A stretch of 64,000 nucleotides of DNA from Noviherbaspirillum pedocola (GCF_016632335.1 NZ_JAEPBG010000001.1:248001-312000), one strand, 5' to 3'. Positions 10,272-19,275 are shown, counted from the first letter of the stretch. The notes: generated by a model from the sequence alone, not told the origin. A program made the numbers and translations.

Positions 10272-10657
10272 ACTTGCCTGAGTGCCGCATTGCATTCCCA
10301 GGCCTGCCCGCGCCGGTGGAGCTCCTCGTTCAGCATGTAAGCCGCCTGACCGCAGATGCGCGCTGTGTGTGGCCATGCCTGAGCAAGCTCCTGCAGACGT
10401 CTGGGCATGGCAAGCAGGATGGCTGAAAATTCTGCAGGCAGGAGCATTACCGGATCGAACACCTGGGGTTGGAGCGATTTGAGTATGGAGGCATGCAAGT
10501 CATCGAGCGCGAATAGCTCATCAAGAAGTGAGCATGCCGGCACCTGCGCGGGATTGATCTCAGCCTGCGCTGGTATGACTTGCTCCGCGTGAAAATCATT
10601 GACGATCTGATCGATGCCCGGAAAGAAGACGCTATCGCCAACTTTTGCTATCGCCAT
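10268..10657 (-). CDS. sctX: YscX-like early secretion substrate (SctX)
   Basis: 129 aa with no broad family motif that I recognise outright. Position directly before the YscY-like gene and sctV, length (YscX is 122 aa) and the C-terminal helical half (LLPAEFSAILLAMPRRLQELAQAW ... ALRQV) fit YscX, a secreted protein required for needle assembly. YscX/YscY pairs are largely a trait of the Ysc family. An alternative is another small T3SS substrate. Confidence 0.6.
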   Translation of the reverse strand: MAIAKVGDSVFFPGIDQIVNDFHAEQVIPAQAEINPAQVPACSLLDELFALDDLHASILKSLQPQVFDPVMLLPAEFSAILLAMPRRLQELAQAWPHTARICGQAAYMLNEELHRRGQAWECNAALRQV

Positions 10658-11042
10658 TTGCTCCCGCCGTGGAAAGTGTTCGTAATGCCGGTTCGATCAG
10701 CGAGTTTCGCCTTGGTCAGGACTGCCGCCTGTTGATTGCGACAGCCTCTCTTAGTTAGCTCACCTCACGCTGCGAGTCCTTCAGCTCTCGCCTCGCATAA
10801 CGCCAAGATTTGTCTATTGCCAATATTGTGATTACCGGGCTTGGTAACGCCGGAAAAAACTCGGTTCCCAGGTAGCTGGACGCACTCTCAACTGTTTTTT
10901 TGGACGCTTCCTGAACTGTAGTGAGAAGGTCGTTACACAATCCCTCGTAGATACCACTGCTGCACGAGACCTCACTTCATCGCAGCCGAACGGTTATCTA
11001 GGCTGGTCATTTGTCTTGAACCGACTCTTCCAGAGGTAAGCC
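10658..11042. other. Divergent intergenic region between sctX and the translocator operon
   Basis: 385 bp that should hold promoters for both the sctXYV operon (minus) and the 11.0-18.5 kb operon (plus). A minus-strand open stretch at 10755-10940 begins only with TTG and lacks a good Shine-Dalgarno, so I do not call it. A CGAAC...GGTCAT arrangement at about 10987-11010 has loose ECF-promoter character. Nothing firm. Confidence 0.4.
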
Positions 11043-11591
11043 ATGAATAATGTTTCATCCAACACACTGCCACCAATAACAAAAGCCAATGCGTCGCAGT
11101 CGAATGAAAAATCCAGGAACGTAACGGGCGACGACATCGCGGAACTCCTGATGAAGATATCAAGGACCATTGCTTTCGCAGTGAGTGGCCCGATCGCCAT
11201 TCTCATCGAAGAATCGAACGAGCAACTTCAGGACATTAACGACTTGGCGGCCCGTGTCGGCAACCTGAAGAACGGTTTTGGGGACAATACCAAGATCGAT
11301 TTAAGTAAAGATCCCAAAAAGATGCAGGAACTGAAGGATATCTACGGATTGATGAAGCGATTGGTCAACGAGAAAGTAGAAATGCTGGTCGGGAATAGCC
11401 TGACAAAGGATTTTCTCGAAAGTTGGTCGGGAATGATTGAAAACAAGAAGCAACTCGTGAATAGCGAAGTTAGCAAGTTGAGTTCTCGAGCCACTACAGC
11501 GAAACAGAATGAAACTGTTCCGACAGACAACGCATCGGCAATTATCAAAACTATGAAAGAAACCGCAGGCGGTTTTGCATCCCGCATGTAG
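11043..11591 (+). CDS. Putative secreted filament/tip protein (SseB/EspA/Bsp22-like)
   Basis: 182 aa, mostly helical, no signal peptide. A hydrophobic helix near the N-terminus (about residues 29-56, ELLMKISRTIAFAVSGPIAILI) is followed by a charged coiled-coil-forming segment and a Lys/Asp-rich middle. That layout recalls SseB and EspA, which build the extracellular extension on the needle. It heads an operon whose next genes are an LcrH-like chaperone and two translocators, the order sseB-sscA-sseC-sseD. AGAGG precedes the ATG. No sseA-type chaperone is seen nearby. The family call is tentative. Confidence 0.55.
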   Translation: MNNVSSNTLPPITKANASQSNEKSRNVTGDDIAELLMKISRTIAFAVSGPIAILIEESNEQLQDINDLAARVGNLKNGFGDNTKIDLSKDPKKMQELKDIYGLMKRLVNEKVEMLVGNSLTKDFLESWSGMIENKKQLVNSEVSKLSSRATTAKQNETVPTDNASAIIKTMKETAGGFASRM

Positions 11592-11645
11592 AAGTCGTTC
11601 TCGCTTCCCGAACGCTGAGGTCCCCACTCAAAATCAGAGGCAGAC

Positions 11646-12155
11646 ATGCATTCCGAACCGACAGCTACGCAAGTCCAACAGTTGCCGCCCCAAGATGCTC
11701 ACCCAGACGTTTCCGCTGAAAAGCCGGATTGGCCTAGCGAAGTTAGCACAACGAAGGAACAGCTGGAATCGCTCTATGACGTTGGCCTGAAACTCTATCA
11801 GCAGCGGAAGTTCGCAGAGGCAACCTGCATCTTTATTGCTCTGGCAATGCAAGACATGTTCAATGCGGGCTATGCGTTTGCGCTGGGCGCCTGCCTGCAG
11901 GCACAGTCGGCTTTCGAAGCGGCGTGCCACGCATATGCGATGTGCAGCTCGCTGGAACCCGCGAACCCGCTGCCAGCCCTACATCTCGGCGATTGCCAAA
12001 TGCAATTGGGTAATCGCGAAGAAGCTCTGGAAAATTATCGCAATGCAGTTGGGCTCGCCGATACCTTATCCGAGCAACCCGCATGGGCGACGCGGGCAAG
12101 GGGATTGATCGATTTGATTGTGAGCGCCACAAATACCTGTGACTTGAAAGAATAA
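11646..12155 (+). CDS. Class II (SycD/LcrH/SscA-like) translocator chaperone
   Basis: 169 aa with a disordered first 35 residues, then three TPR motifs (about 40-145: LYDVGLKLYQQRKFAEATCIF, AGYAFALGACLQAQSAFEAAC, PALHLGDCQMQLGNREEALENY) as in SycD/IpgC. These cytosolic chaperones hold hydrophobic translocators before export. It lies directly upstream of a membrane-spanning translocator gene. It is a paralogue of the protein at 14960-15466. Confidence 0.85.
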   Translation: MHSEPTATQVQQLPPQDAHPDVSAEKPDWPSEVSTTKEQLESLYDVGLKLYQQRKFAEATCIFIALAMQDMFNAGYAFALGACLQAQSAFEAACHAYAMCSSLEPANPLPALHLGDCQMQLGNREEALENYRNAVGLADTLSEQPAWATRARGLIDLIVSATNTCDLKE

Positions 12156-12189
12156 AGTACCAAATCGTATCCGATAAAGGAGATACCGC

Positions 12190-13629
12190 ATGCACACCAC
12201 GACTGACCGCCGATCCATTCACGATCACACTTTTACTTCACCAGCGGATGAATTGCGCTTGGCAGAGTATTCGACTTCGAATGCGCACCCAGACAGAACA
12301 GCACAAAGCGTGCGGACCCCGAAAAGCTCATCGGACTCCCCCGCTATATTGCTTACGGTCGATAACAACATTCCACTACCGGCTGCCAGTGCAGGCTCGG
12401 GAAGCGCGCTGATGACAAACGGCATGACGTTTTCCTTGCCGGAGCTGCCAACGCGGAATACCGTCATTTTTAAACCAAGCGCAGATACAGCAGCCATTGT
12501 CACCACATCAATTGTCGTGTTGTTGCAAGTGTCGAACACTCTTAGCGACGCTTCCTTGATCGACTCTCTCGATCAAAGAAAGAAAGAGCTAACTGCCTTG
12601 CAAGATAAGCGGGTGACGCAGACCAACAAGATAGCGGAGGATCAACGGAAAATCGAGGAGCAACAAGAAAAAATGACACCGGGACAAATCGCGATGGTAG
12701 TTTGCGGTGGCTTGGGGATCCTTATTTCGATCATCTGCCCGATCCTTGGGCCAGCGGTTGGCCTTTTGCAAGGTCTAGCTCTGGGTACAGGACTTCTTTT
12801 TGGGCTAGCCTCTACTGGTTTAAGCGCTGCGGACTTAGCGATAAAAGAGGAAATCAAAAAGGGCGGCTGTCCCAAACGCCTCAATGAAAAGGGTGAAGAA
12901 GTCGCGCTGGAGGGCATGAGTATCGATATCCTCGTCGAGATGTGCTTTGACGCCGAAGTGAGAAATGGTTCGATCGTAATTACAGACGAGCCTGGACGAG
13001 GGGAACCCAAGCCCGGAGCGATAAAGATGTCACGCCATGACTTCGATAATGCAAAGAAGGATGGCGCTAAAGTTCTCAACTGGGTGATGACGGTCCTTCC
13101 TTTGGTCCTCGGCGTTGTCGCCGCCTTCCAGGCGGCCGGTGGAATTGCGATGCTGAAAACCCTGCCAGAAAAGCTGAGCGGCTTGTTTTCCAAGATTACA
13201 TCTGCAGGAAAATCCGCCGTTAGCACAGTGGCGGAGTTGGGTGTTAAGGGTACGGGGCAACGCATCGTGACTGCAATCGAAAGCCGCCTCGTGCCGCTCG
13301 GCACCGAGCGCTGGGTGGCAAATGCAGAGAGCGTGGCACATGCGGCAGAAAGCATTAACAAGATAAGCGAAGGCATCATCAATGGGAATCAAGCCGGAAT
13401 GACGCTAGACCTCGGTACATTGCAATATGCGCTCGGCGTCGATCAAAAGAATATGCAAGAGACCCAAGGAAGCATGGATATCCTCAATAGCCGCAATCCT
13501 GTCGACTCTTCTAACATCCAACAATTGAGTGACACAATGTCGAAGCTTGCGAAGACCGTTGCCGACATCGCTACACAGCAAAATGCATCCGCGAAGACAG
13601 CGGCAACGAACTTGGCCGCAACTGCCTGA
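12190..13629 (+). CDS. sctE: T3SS translocator, major pore protein (SctE; SseC/YopB/BopB-like)
   Basis: 479 aa. It has two strongly hydrophobic segments typical of major translocators: about residues 165-215 (MVVCGGLGILISIICPILGPAVG...) and about 295-325 (LNWVMTVLPLVLGVVAAFQ). They are preceded by a coiled coil (about 125-160, DQRKKELTALQDKRVTQTNKI) and followed by amphipathic helices. There is no signal peptide. Such proteins are exported through the needle and insert in the host membrane. AAGGAG precedes the ATG. GC content is visibly lower than in flanking housekeeping genes. Confidence 0.82.
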   Translation: MHTTTDRRSIHDHTFTSPADELRLAEYSTSNAHPDRTAQSVRTPKSSSDSPAILLTVDNNIPLPAASAGSGSALMTNGMTFSLPELPTRNTVIFKPSADTAAIVTTSIVVLLQVSNTLSDASLIDSLDQRKKELTALQDKRVTQTNKIAEDQRKIEEQQEKMTPGQIAMVVCGGLGILISIICPILGPAVGLLQGLALGTGLLFGLASTGLSAADLAIKEEIKKGGCPKRLNEKGEEVALEGMSIDILVEMCFDAEVRNGSIVITDEPGRGEPKPGAIKMSRHDFDNAKKDGAKVLNWVMTVLPLVLGVVAAFQAAGGIAMLKTLPEKLSGLFSKITSAGKSAVSTVAELGVKGTGQRIVTAIESRLVPLGTERWVANAESVAHAAESINKISEGIINGNQAGMTLDLGTLQYALGVDQKNMQETQGSMDILNSRNPVDSSNIQQLSDTMSKLAKTVADIATQQNASAKTAATNLAATA

Positions 13630-13664
13630 ATTCACCCACCATGATTTGAATAACGGAGGAAACG

Positions 13665-14948
13665 ATGACTACACTTGCCAAAACGCCGCAGATTCAAGAT
13701 ACCAGCACATCATTGAACACATCACAAGCTAACTCGATTGTCGCCAAAAACGGAAAAAAAGAAATCACCGTGGATACGGTTTACATTCCACCGTTGTACA
13801 ACGACAAGGCAACGCCAAGCAGTGATTGGAACGATCTGGTGGTGGATGATCCGAAAGTGGACACCGTTGCATTACAGACGTGTCTTCAAAAGCTCAGCGC
13901 CTTATGCAGCGAAAACCGTAGCGCTACAGAGAACGAGTCCACAACCGATCAAAGCGGTGAGACCACCGAAACCAAGACGTCATTCGAAACGACGGACGGC
14001 GTTGTAGGTGCACCGAAAGCCCAAGGTGGCCCTGTTGTTACAGCGGAAGATACATCGATAGGAAAAAAGTTTGAGTCCGGCATCGACTCTGCAATGCAGC
14101 AAGTCGACCAGGGCAATTACATGGCCGCCCTATCGACGCTCATGATGCTGTTTCTTGACCTATTCGCGATTGAGAAGAAAGGCAATCTGGACAGCCTCCT
14201 TCAAAGCCTCGATCGCTCTGCGGAGAAACTCGAGAAGATGCTGAAAAAGATCGAAGATCAAATAAATGCCCAGAAGGGTGCAACGGACACTCAAAATGGT
14301 ATTGCAATATGCGCGGCTTTTGTCCAAGTTTTTCTTCAAGCAATTTTCCTCCTTAGAGGCTCTAAGCTCGCAGTCAAGCAAAATAAGCTGATGAAGGAAT
14401 CAGAACAACTGGGAAAGAGTACGGACCAGCTTTCTTCCAAACTCGAGAAAGGCGAACAGGTTACTAAAGACCTGCAGAAATTCGTAGATCAAGATCTCTC
14501 GCGCGCGAATACGAACACCTCTGCGGCAACTCAGCGACAGCAAATGTCTGAGGAGGTAAAAACCGTTGCTGACGATCTGAGCACCGCAAGAAAAGCCACT
14601 ACAGGCATCAAGAATGAAGCTGAGAAAAGCATTTCGGAAGAGCTCAGGGATATAGAACACACAATGAAATCTAATAACCACTTGATCTCGATGTGCGGTG
14701 TTCTGAATGCAATCGGGCAGTCAGCGGGTGCCCTTGCGGCTGCACCGCTTACTAAGGACGCGCAAACATACGGGAAGGAGAAAGAGAGAATTGAAACTGA
14801 GCAGCAATGGGAGACGCAGTATCGATCGCTCGATAGCTCGCGATCGGAATCGTGGAGCCAGTTGTTCAGTGCTGTTTTGAACAATACCCAACAGGTCTTT
14901 TCCAACCAAGCCGAATCACAGAAATTCGCGGCTCGTAACACAGCTTGA
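13665..14948 (+). CDS. sctB: T3SS second translocator-type protein (SctB-like, coiled coil)
   Basis: 427 aa. A disordered Ser/Thr-rich N-terminus (about 1-130) is followed by a hydrophobic stretch (YMAALSTLMMLFLDLFAI), a coiled coil (LDSLLQSLDRSAEKLEKMLKKIEDQI), a second hydrophobic segment (GIAICAAFVQVFLQAIFLL) and long coiled-coil regions to the end. This fits a minor translocator (YopD/IpaC/SseD/BopD), though it is larger than most. CGGAGGAAACG precedes the ATG. It lies between the major translocator and another LcrH-like chaperone. Confidence 0.65.
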   Translation: MTTLAKTPQIQDTSTSLNTSQANSIVAKNGKKEITVDTVYIPPLYNDKATPSSDWNDLVVDDPKVDTVALQTCLQKLSALCSENRSATENESTTDQSGETTETKTSFETTDGVVGAPKAQGGPVVTAEDTSIGKKFESGIDSAMQQVDQGNYMAALSTLMMLFLDLFAIEKKGNLDSLLQSLDRSAEKLEKMLKKIEDQINAQKGATDTQNGIAICAAFVQVFLQAIFLLRGSKLAVKQNKLMKESEQLGKSTDQLSSKLEKGEQVTKDLQKFVDQDLSRANTNTSAATQRQQMSEEVKTVADDLSTARKATTGIKNEAEKSISEELRDIEHTMKSNNHLISMCGVLNAIGQSAGALAAAPLTKDAQTYGKEKERIETEQQWETQYRSLDSSRSESWSQLFSAVLNNTQQVFSNQAESQKFAARNTA

Positions 14949-14959
14949 GGACAAATCGA

Positions 14960-15466
14960 ATGTCGGAAGATATGAAAATGAATCCGCCTTCGTGCGATCG
15001 CATCGCAGATCCGACGGGGCCAAGCACCCGTTTAACAAAGAGCAAGCACGCTGATTTGGACTTTCAGGACGAGGACATTCGGATAATCTACGCTGCAGGC
15101 GTAAGAGCATACCAGCGAGCGCTTTACGAGCAAGCTGAAACGCTTTTTTATTTCGCCTGTGCGCTCAGGCCCACGCATGAGGAATATGTATTTGCCTTGG
15201 GCATGTCCCTCAAAATGGCAGCGAAATATGAAGCAGCTTTTGCAGTCCTAATGTTTGCCGGCACGCTTTCGCAACGGTACGTCAAACCCATTCTGCATGC
15301 TACGGAGTGTCTGTTGCGACTGCACCGAACGGCCGAGGCGGCTTATCTCTTGCAGGGGCTGATTCGTGATGCCAGGCCCGATCTTGATGATCGTTCTTTG
15401 GCGCGAGCTCAAGCCTGGCTGCAATTTGCGCAAGGAGGAGGTCAGGATGCAGGACAAGAAAAATGA
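14960..15466 (+). CDS. Class II TPR chaperone (SycD/SscB-like)
   Basis: 168 aa with three TPR units (about 40-140: IIYAAGVRAYQRALYEQAETLFYFACALRP, YVFALGMSLKMAAKYEAAF, ILHATECLLRLHRTAEAAYLL). It is a probable chaperone for the translocator just upstream. I take ATG 14960. An in-frame ATG at 14945 overlaps the previous stop. It is paralogous to the chaperone at 11646, so the operon has one chaperone per translocator. Confidence 0.8.
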   Translation: MSEDMKMNPPSCDRIADPTGPSTRLTKSKHADLDFQDEDIRIIYAAGVRAYQRALYEQAETLFYFACALRPTHEEYVFALGMSLKMAAKYEAAFAVLMFAGTLSQRYVKPILHATECLLRLHRTAEAAYLLQGLIRDARPDLDDRSLARAQAWLQFAQGGGQDAGQEK

Positions 15467-15926
15467 TGCAACGATTTTGAGTCCTGAAGAAATGCGGCTC
15501 CTGGTCGAGGTGGGATTTCTGGCTGCAGCATATCGCCATCTGCAAGCGCCACGCATATTCTCCGAAATGCACACGCTGCGGCCAGACCTGTCTGCACCAT
15601 TGATTGGTCTCGCTATGTATTACATCGAAGCGGGCAAGGCTTCAGAGGCGGTGGCGATACTGCAGAAGGCCATCGCAAATGGATTTGAAGGCCGGCCCGA
15701 TCTTCATGCAATACTTGGTATGGCCCTCTTTGCAGCAAACAGGAACTATGAGGCAGCGCGTTTGCTAAGTCAGTTAGTCTCAAGAACGGAAAATCTGGAG
15801 AAGCAAGACGATTCTCCGGAATTTCGCATAGCGCAAGGCTTATTAAAGAATCATGCTTCATTACTTGCGCTGTGCTCCGGCACCGCCCTGCAAAGCGTTC
15901 ACGGTATCGCCCTCGAATTTACTTGA
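15447..15926 (+). CDS. YscG/SsaH-like TPR needle chaperone
   Basis: 159 aa of TPR-type helices (LLVEVGFLAAAYRHLQAPRIFSEMHTLRP, LIGLAMYYIEAGKASEAVAIL, LHAILGMALFAANRNYEAARLL). The position directly before sctI-sctJ matches ssaH-ssaI-ssaJ and yscG-H-I-J, where the TPR protein partners YscE to cap monomeric needle subunit. AAGGAGGAGG lies upstream and the start is inside the previous gene. A third SycD-like chaperone is the alternative. Confidence 0.65.
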   Translation: MQDKKNDATILSPEEMRLLVEVGFLAAAYRHLQAPRIFSEMHTLRPDLSAPLIGLAMYYIEAGKASEAVAILQKAIANGFEGRPDLHAILGMALFAANRNYEAARLLSQLVSRTENLEKQDDSPEFRIAQGLLKNHASLLALCSGTALQSVHGIALEFT

Positions 15927-15937
15927 AGAGGAAGACT

Positions 15938-16354
15938 ATGCCCATCAATCAAACTGAAGTTCGATTAACTTCGATTAGCCAAGATATTGGGGTACACGAA
16001 CCCGCAACATTGGACGGTGACGGCGCACGCGCCGCCGGTTGGCTGACCGAATCCTTATCGCAACCAGAGAGCCAGGCAGTCTCATCCGAAGAAATGCCAT
16101 CCATAGCAAAAGCGAACGGCAACACGATGGGAGATCGAATCTTGAACGGTCTTCAATCGCTTGGCGAAGCGTACAAGGCAAAAACGAAGGAAGCAATTGA
16201 TGCGTTGAATGTAGGTGCAAGCGATTCAATGAACCTCGCGAACGCCATCCGTTTTCAAATCGAGCTGACACAAGTGTCGATTCAGGCTGATGTGACAACA
16301 AAGGCGATTACCAAGGCACCCCAGCAAGTGGACCAGATAACGCGAACCCAATGA
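15938..16354 (+). CDS. sctI: T3SS inner rod protein SctI
   Basis: 138 aa with a low-complexity N-terminus and the conserved C-terminal half of SctI/YscI/PrgJ: GDRILNGLQSLGEAYK at about residues 64-79, then FQIELTQVSIQADVTTKAITKA running to the end with terminal TRTQ. SctI forms the rod/adaptor that connects the export gate to the needle. The stop overlaps the sctJ start as ATGA. Confidence 0.9.
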   Translation: MPINQTEVRLTSISQDIGVHEPATLDGDGARAAGWLTESLSQPESQAVSSEEMPSIAKANGNTMGDRILNGLQSLGEAYKAKTKEAIDALNVGASDSMNLANAIRFQIELTQVSIQADVTTKAITKAPQQVDQITRTQ

Positions 16355-17193
16355 CTTCCCGGACATCGCAACAATGGGCCAGCCGGCTCAGGCGGTTTGC
16401 GCCGACACTCCTACTGGTCCTCTCGGCATGCGGTGGATCGGTGGAGCTGCTGACCGATATCACCGAAGACGAAGCCAATGATGTGGTCGGGGTACTCGTG
16501 GACGCTGGTATTGATGCGCGTAAGGCTCCAGGTAAGGAAGGCATGGTCAGCGTTAATATCGACCAGGCGCAAATTAGTAAGGCAATCTCCCTGTTGCACT
16601 TCGAAGGCCTGCCGAGAGAGCGCTTTGCGAAGATGGGCGAGGTTTTCCGCAAGGAAGGCCTGATATCTTCGCCATTGGAAGAAAGAGCGCGCTATCTATG
16701 GGCACTTTCGCAGGAATTGTCCTCAACGATTTCCCAGATCGACGGCGTGCTCAAGGCACGTGTGCATGTCGTGCTCCCCGAACGCAGCACAGGCAGCGAT
16801 CCAGCGATGCCTTCGTCAGCAGCAGTGTTCATTAAACACCGGCGCCAGCTTGCACTCGATGAAATCATTCCGCAAATTAAGCGCTTAGTGTCGAATAGTA
16901 TTCCAGGCCTAACTGCGGAAAAGGTCAGCGTGGTCATGGTTCCAGCTACGCCAATCAAGCGCAACGCTGAACTCGGACACGCTTCGGGCACAGCCGCTAC
17001 TGTTTGGGGCATTGAGCTTTCCTCAGCGAGCGCTGCTTCATTGAGAGGCTTACTAACCGGGATGCTGGTACTCCTGCTGTCTGCCATTGGGGTGGTTGGT
17101 CTCCTTGCTTGGAAGCTATGGGGTTCGGGTATGAAATTGAATTGGCCACTGTTACCCTCTCGAAAGAGGCGACACACTAGCGGTGAAGGCTAA
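16351..17193 (+). CDS. sctJ: T3SS inner MS-ring lipoprotein SctJ
   Basis: 280 aa. Lipoprotein signal with lipobox LSAC (Cys27), two ring-building domains (about 35-85 and 110-205), and a C-terminal transmembrane helix (about 232-258) followed by a basic tail. The GLPRERF and ERARYLWALSQELSSTISQIDGV segments are family hallmarks (YscJ/PrgK/FliF-like). It forms the inner ring of the basal body in the inner membrane. Overlaps sctI and sctK by 1-4 bases. Confidence 0.95.
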   Translation: MTSRTSQQWASRLRRFAPTLLLVLSACGGSVELLTDITEDEANDVVGVLVDAGIDARKAPGKEGMVSVNIDQAQISKAISLLHFEGLPRERFAKMGEVFRKEGLISSPLEERARYLWALSQELSSTISQIDGVLKARVHVVLPERSTGSDPAMPSSAAVFIKHRRQLALDEIIPQIKRLVSNSIPGLTAEKVSVVMVPATPIKRNAELGHASGTAATVWGIELSSASAASLRGLLTGMLVLLLSAIGVVGLLAWKLWGSGMKLNWPLLPSRKRRHTSGEG

Positions 17194-17870
17194 TGGAAGA
17201 GGTAGGAACGGATTTCGCAGCACTTCTGCGCAAATCAAGTGTATGGGCCGCACGCCTACACCATTTCAACTACCAACCGGCTGAATATCTTCATCCAACC
17301 AAGCGCGAGCAATTCACCGGTATTTTGGCAAGCGATGATGTTTGGAACAAGAGACGCGCACGGCCAGCGCTATCCGTACATATTCTTGCGACTCTTGGGC
17401 AACAAGGCGACGCTTGCTTCGATCTCGCACACGAAGAATGGGCGCTGCTGTTACTGGATACGGCTCAACTCATTCGCCTCGTACGTCATGTCGCGGCAAC
17501 GCTATACAGTTCGCAGATCACGCGCTGCATTGCACAAAACAAGCTTAGTCTGTGGAAACGGCTTTTGGGATCGGAAGGCTACAAGTTCGCACTGCACGGT
17601 ACACGGCTCCTTCCCGACTTCAATCTAGCCGAGACGGATGTAGAGGCAGATGAAGCGCTAACCCATGCTTATTCGTGGTTCGATACAGCATTGTCGCCAG
17701 CCCCTGCGCCCATGTTGGCCCGCGGCCGACTGAAGCTTCCTGCAGGTATTCCTCAATCGTCGGTCGACAAAAAGCTGGCTCAGCAACTGATATTCGCATT
17801 ACTTCACGTACTGGAGCCAAGATGGCATTCCTCTTTCGCAGCATTCAGGACAGCCCCCTCCCCGAGATAA
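17193..17870 (+). CDS. sctK: T3SS sorting-platform adaptor SctK
   Basis: 225 aa, soluble, with weak but recognisable SctK/YscK/OrgA features: an N-terminal FNYQPAEYLHPTK segment and position between sctJ and sctL. SctK links SctD to the SctQ pods beneath the basal body. The last 49 bases overlap sctL in another frame. Confidence 0.75.
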   Translation: MEEVGTDFAALLRKSSVWAARLHHFNYQPAEYLHPTKREQFTGILASDDVWNKRRARPALSVHILATLGQQGDACFDLAHEEWALLLLDTAQLIRLVRHVAATLYSSQITRCIAQNKLSLWKRLLGSEGYKFALHGTRLLPDFNLAETDVEADEALTHAYSWFDTALSPAPAPMLARGRLKLPAGIPQSSVDKKLAQQLIFALLHVLEPRWHSSFAAFRTAPSPR

Positions 17871-18481
17871 GGGACAAAATCATTAAGGCTGAAGACTTCT
17901 GGGCATACCGACACGCATCAGAAATTCTGGAAGAAAGTCTATGTAAACAGGAAGATTTGATACGCGAAGGGGAAGCGGCCTATGTCCGTGCCCGGGAGCG
18001 GGGATACGAAGCTGGACTTGAAGCCGCGCGGGCTGAACAATCACGCGAGATGATGACATCGATTCATCAGAAAGTAGCCTATCTGAACAGCGTCGAACGG
18101 CAGCTCTCAGGAATCGTCATGAGCGCGATATGTAGAATCATTAACGACTTCAGCGATAAGGATAAGGTGTTGGCCGTAGTGAGGCTCGCGGTGGCTGAGG
18201 TTCGCAATCAGAAGCAGATATTGCTAAAGGTGAACCCGGAAGTCGTCTCGCAATTGCAGGACGAGCTTATTCGCATACAAGAGCTCTACCCAATGGTGGC
18301 ACATATTGAAGTCGTTCCCCAAGGTGATCTCGCTACGGACTCGTGCATCGTCGAAACCGAAATTGGGGTCGTACAGGCTAGTATTACCTCGCAACTACGC
18401 GCTTTGCATCAATCTCTCACCAGCATTTTTGGCCGAATCGGGTCCGGCGACGAAGGTAAAGAAGATACAGAACTCGTTTAG
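17822..18481 (+). CDS. sctL: T3SS ATPase stator SctL
   Basis: 219 aa from ATG 17822 (MAFLFRSIQ). The central region is a long charged helix (about 50-105, ILEESLCKQEDLIREGEAAYV...AGLEAARAEQSREM) and the C-terminal domain resembles FliH/YscL (SAICRIINDFSDKDKVLAVVRLAV). SctL tethers ATPase SctN to the SctQ ring. An upstream in-frame ATG (17675) lies deep in sctK and would add about 49 residues lacking family similarity, so I reject it. Confidence 0.88.
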   Translation: MAFLFRSIQDSPLPEIRDKIIKAEDFWAYRHASEILEESLCKQEDLIREGEAAYVRARERGYEAGLEAARAEQSREMMTSIHQKVAYLNSVERQLSGIVMSAICRIINDFSDKDKVLAVVRLAVAEVRNQKQILLKVNPEVVSQLQDELIRIQELYPMVAHIEVVPQGDLATDSCIVETEIGVVQASITSQLRALHQSLTSIFGRIGSGDEGKEDTELV

Positions 18482-18558
18482 GTCGATCACAACAATATGG
18501 ACAGCCAACCTCAACGCAGAGGCCAGTGGAAAATTATAAGTGCCAGGAGGGCGCCACG

Positions 18559-18645
18559 ATGAAGGAGCGCGTCAAAGCGGTCTTATGGGATTACTCGCCG
18601 CTTTGCTTCGCCTGCGAGAGCCGGCGCCCGCAGGCCATGCTATAA
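18559..18645 (+). CDS. Possible 28-aa small protein with strong Shine-Dalgarno
   Basis: AGGAGG sits 8 bases before an ATG that opens 28 codons (starts MKERVKAVLWDYSPL, has two Cys, ends at TAA). It is 77 bases after sctL on the same strand and convergent with the sigma-factor gene. It could be a leader or a degraded gene start. The evidence is only the ribosome site and position. Confidence 0.3.
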   Translation: MKERVKAVLWDYSPLCFACESRRPQAML

Positions 18646-18651
18646 CCCACT

Positions 18652-19275
18652 TCAAAAAGCTAAGCCAACACCCGCTTTCGCGAGCTGAGAACGCAGGCCG
18701 GCACGGGCACGTGAGACCCTGCTCCTAACAGTGCCGAGCGGTATACCAAGGCGATTCGCTACTTCTTGATAGGAAATCTCATCCACGGCAACCATGCTGA
18801 GTACTTCGCTCATTTCATCAGGCAGTTCAGATAGCGCGTCGAAAACAAGTTTGAGCATTTCTCTTTGATTCAAGTGTTCGCTCGGCTCAATACCTGGTGA
18901 TACCAAGGTGGTGAGGCTATCCTCAGTCTCGAATTTATAAATGCGGTGAGGAGCCCGACTGAGGTAATTGCGGACCATATTCATCGCAATCCCGAACAGC
19001 CAAGTGGATAGCTTTGATTCGCCACGGAAAGTTGCAATGGTGCGCGACGCTTCGGCGAATGCCTGTTGCGCAATATCGGCCGCGTCATCCGGATGGTCAA
19101 TGTACTTGGTGACGAAACGATATAACCTTGCGTGGTGCTGCGACACCAATTGTCGAAAAAGTCGCTCGCGATCAGCGAGATCCGGCAGACCTTGGGAATG
19201 AAGTTCGGATTGCGCAACAGAACAGCCGACATCAGCATCTGCCAAGGCGGGTAGAGTTTCAGCGGTTACGGCCAT
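18652..19275 (-). CDS. ECF-subfamily RNA polymerase sigma factor
   Basis: 207 aa. Region 2 (RLYRFVTKYIDHPDDAADIAQQAF...STWLFGIAMNMVRNYL) and region 4 (LSELPDEMSEVLSMVAVDEISYQEVANRLGIPLGTVRSRVSRAR) are both complete. ATG 19275 follows AAGGAGCTTCCC. An upstream in-frame extension lacks such a site. No membrane anti-sigma gene is adjacent. Inside a T3SS island it is the obvious candidate master activator, comparable in role to HrpL or BtrS. The target promoter cannot be fixed from one locus. Confidence 0.9.
   Translation of the reverse strand: MAVTAETLPALADADVGCSVAQSELHSQGLPDLADRERLFRQLVSQHHARLYRFVTKYIDHPDDAADIAQQAFAEASRTIATFRGESKLSTWLFGIAMNMVRNYLSRAPHRIYKFETEDSLTTLVSPGIEPSEHLNQREMLKLVFDALSELPDEMSEVLSMVAVDEISYQEVANRLGIPLGTVRSRVSRARAGLRSQLAKAGVGLAF

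Noticed and set aside
10755-10940. 61-codon minus-strand frame in the sctX upstream region
   Set aside because: It starts only with TTG, with GAGGGA abutting the start. It lies in a region that must hold promoters, and nothing else supports it.
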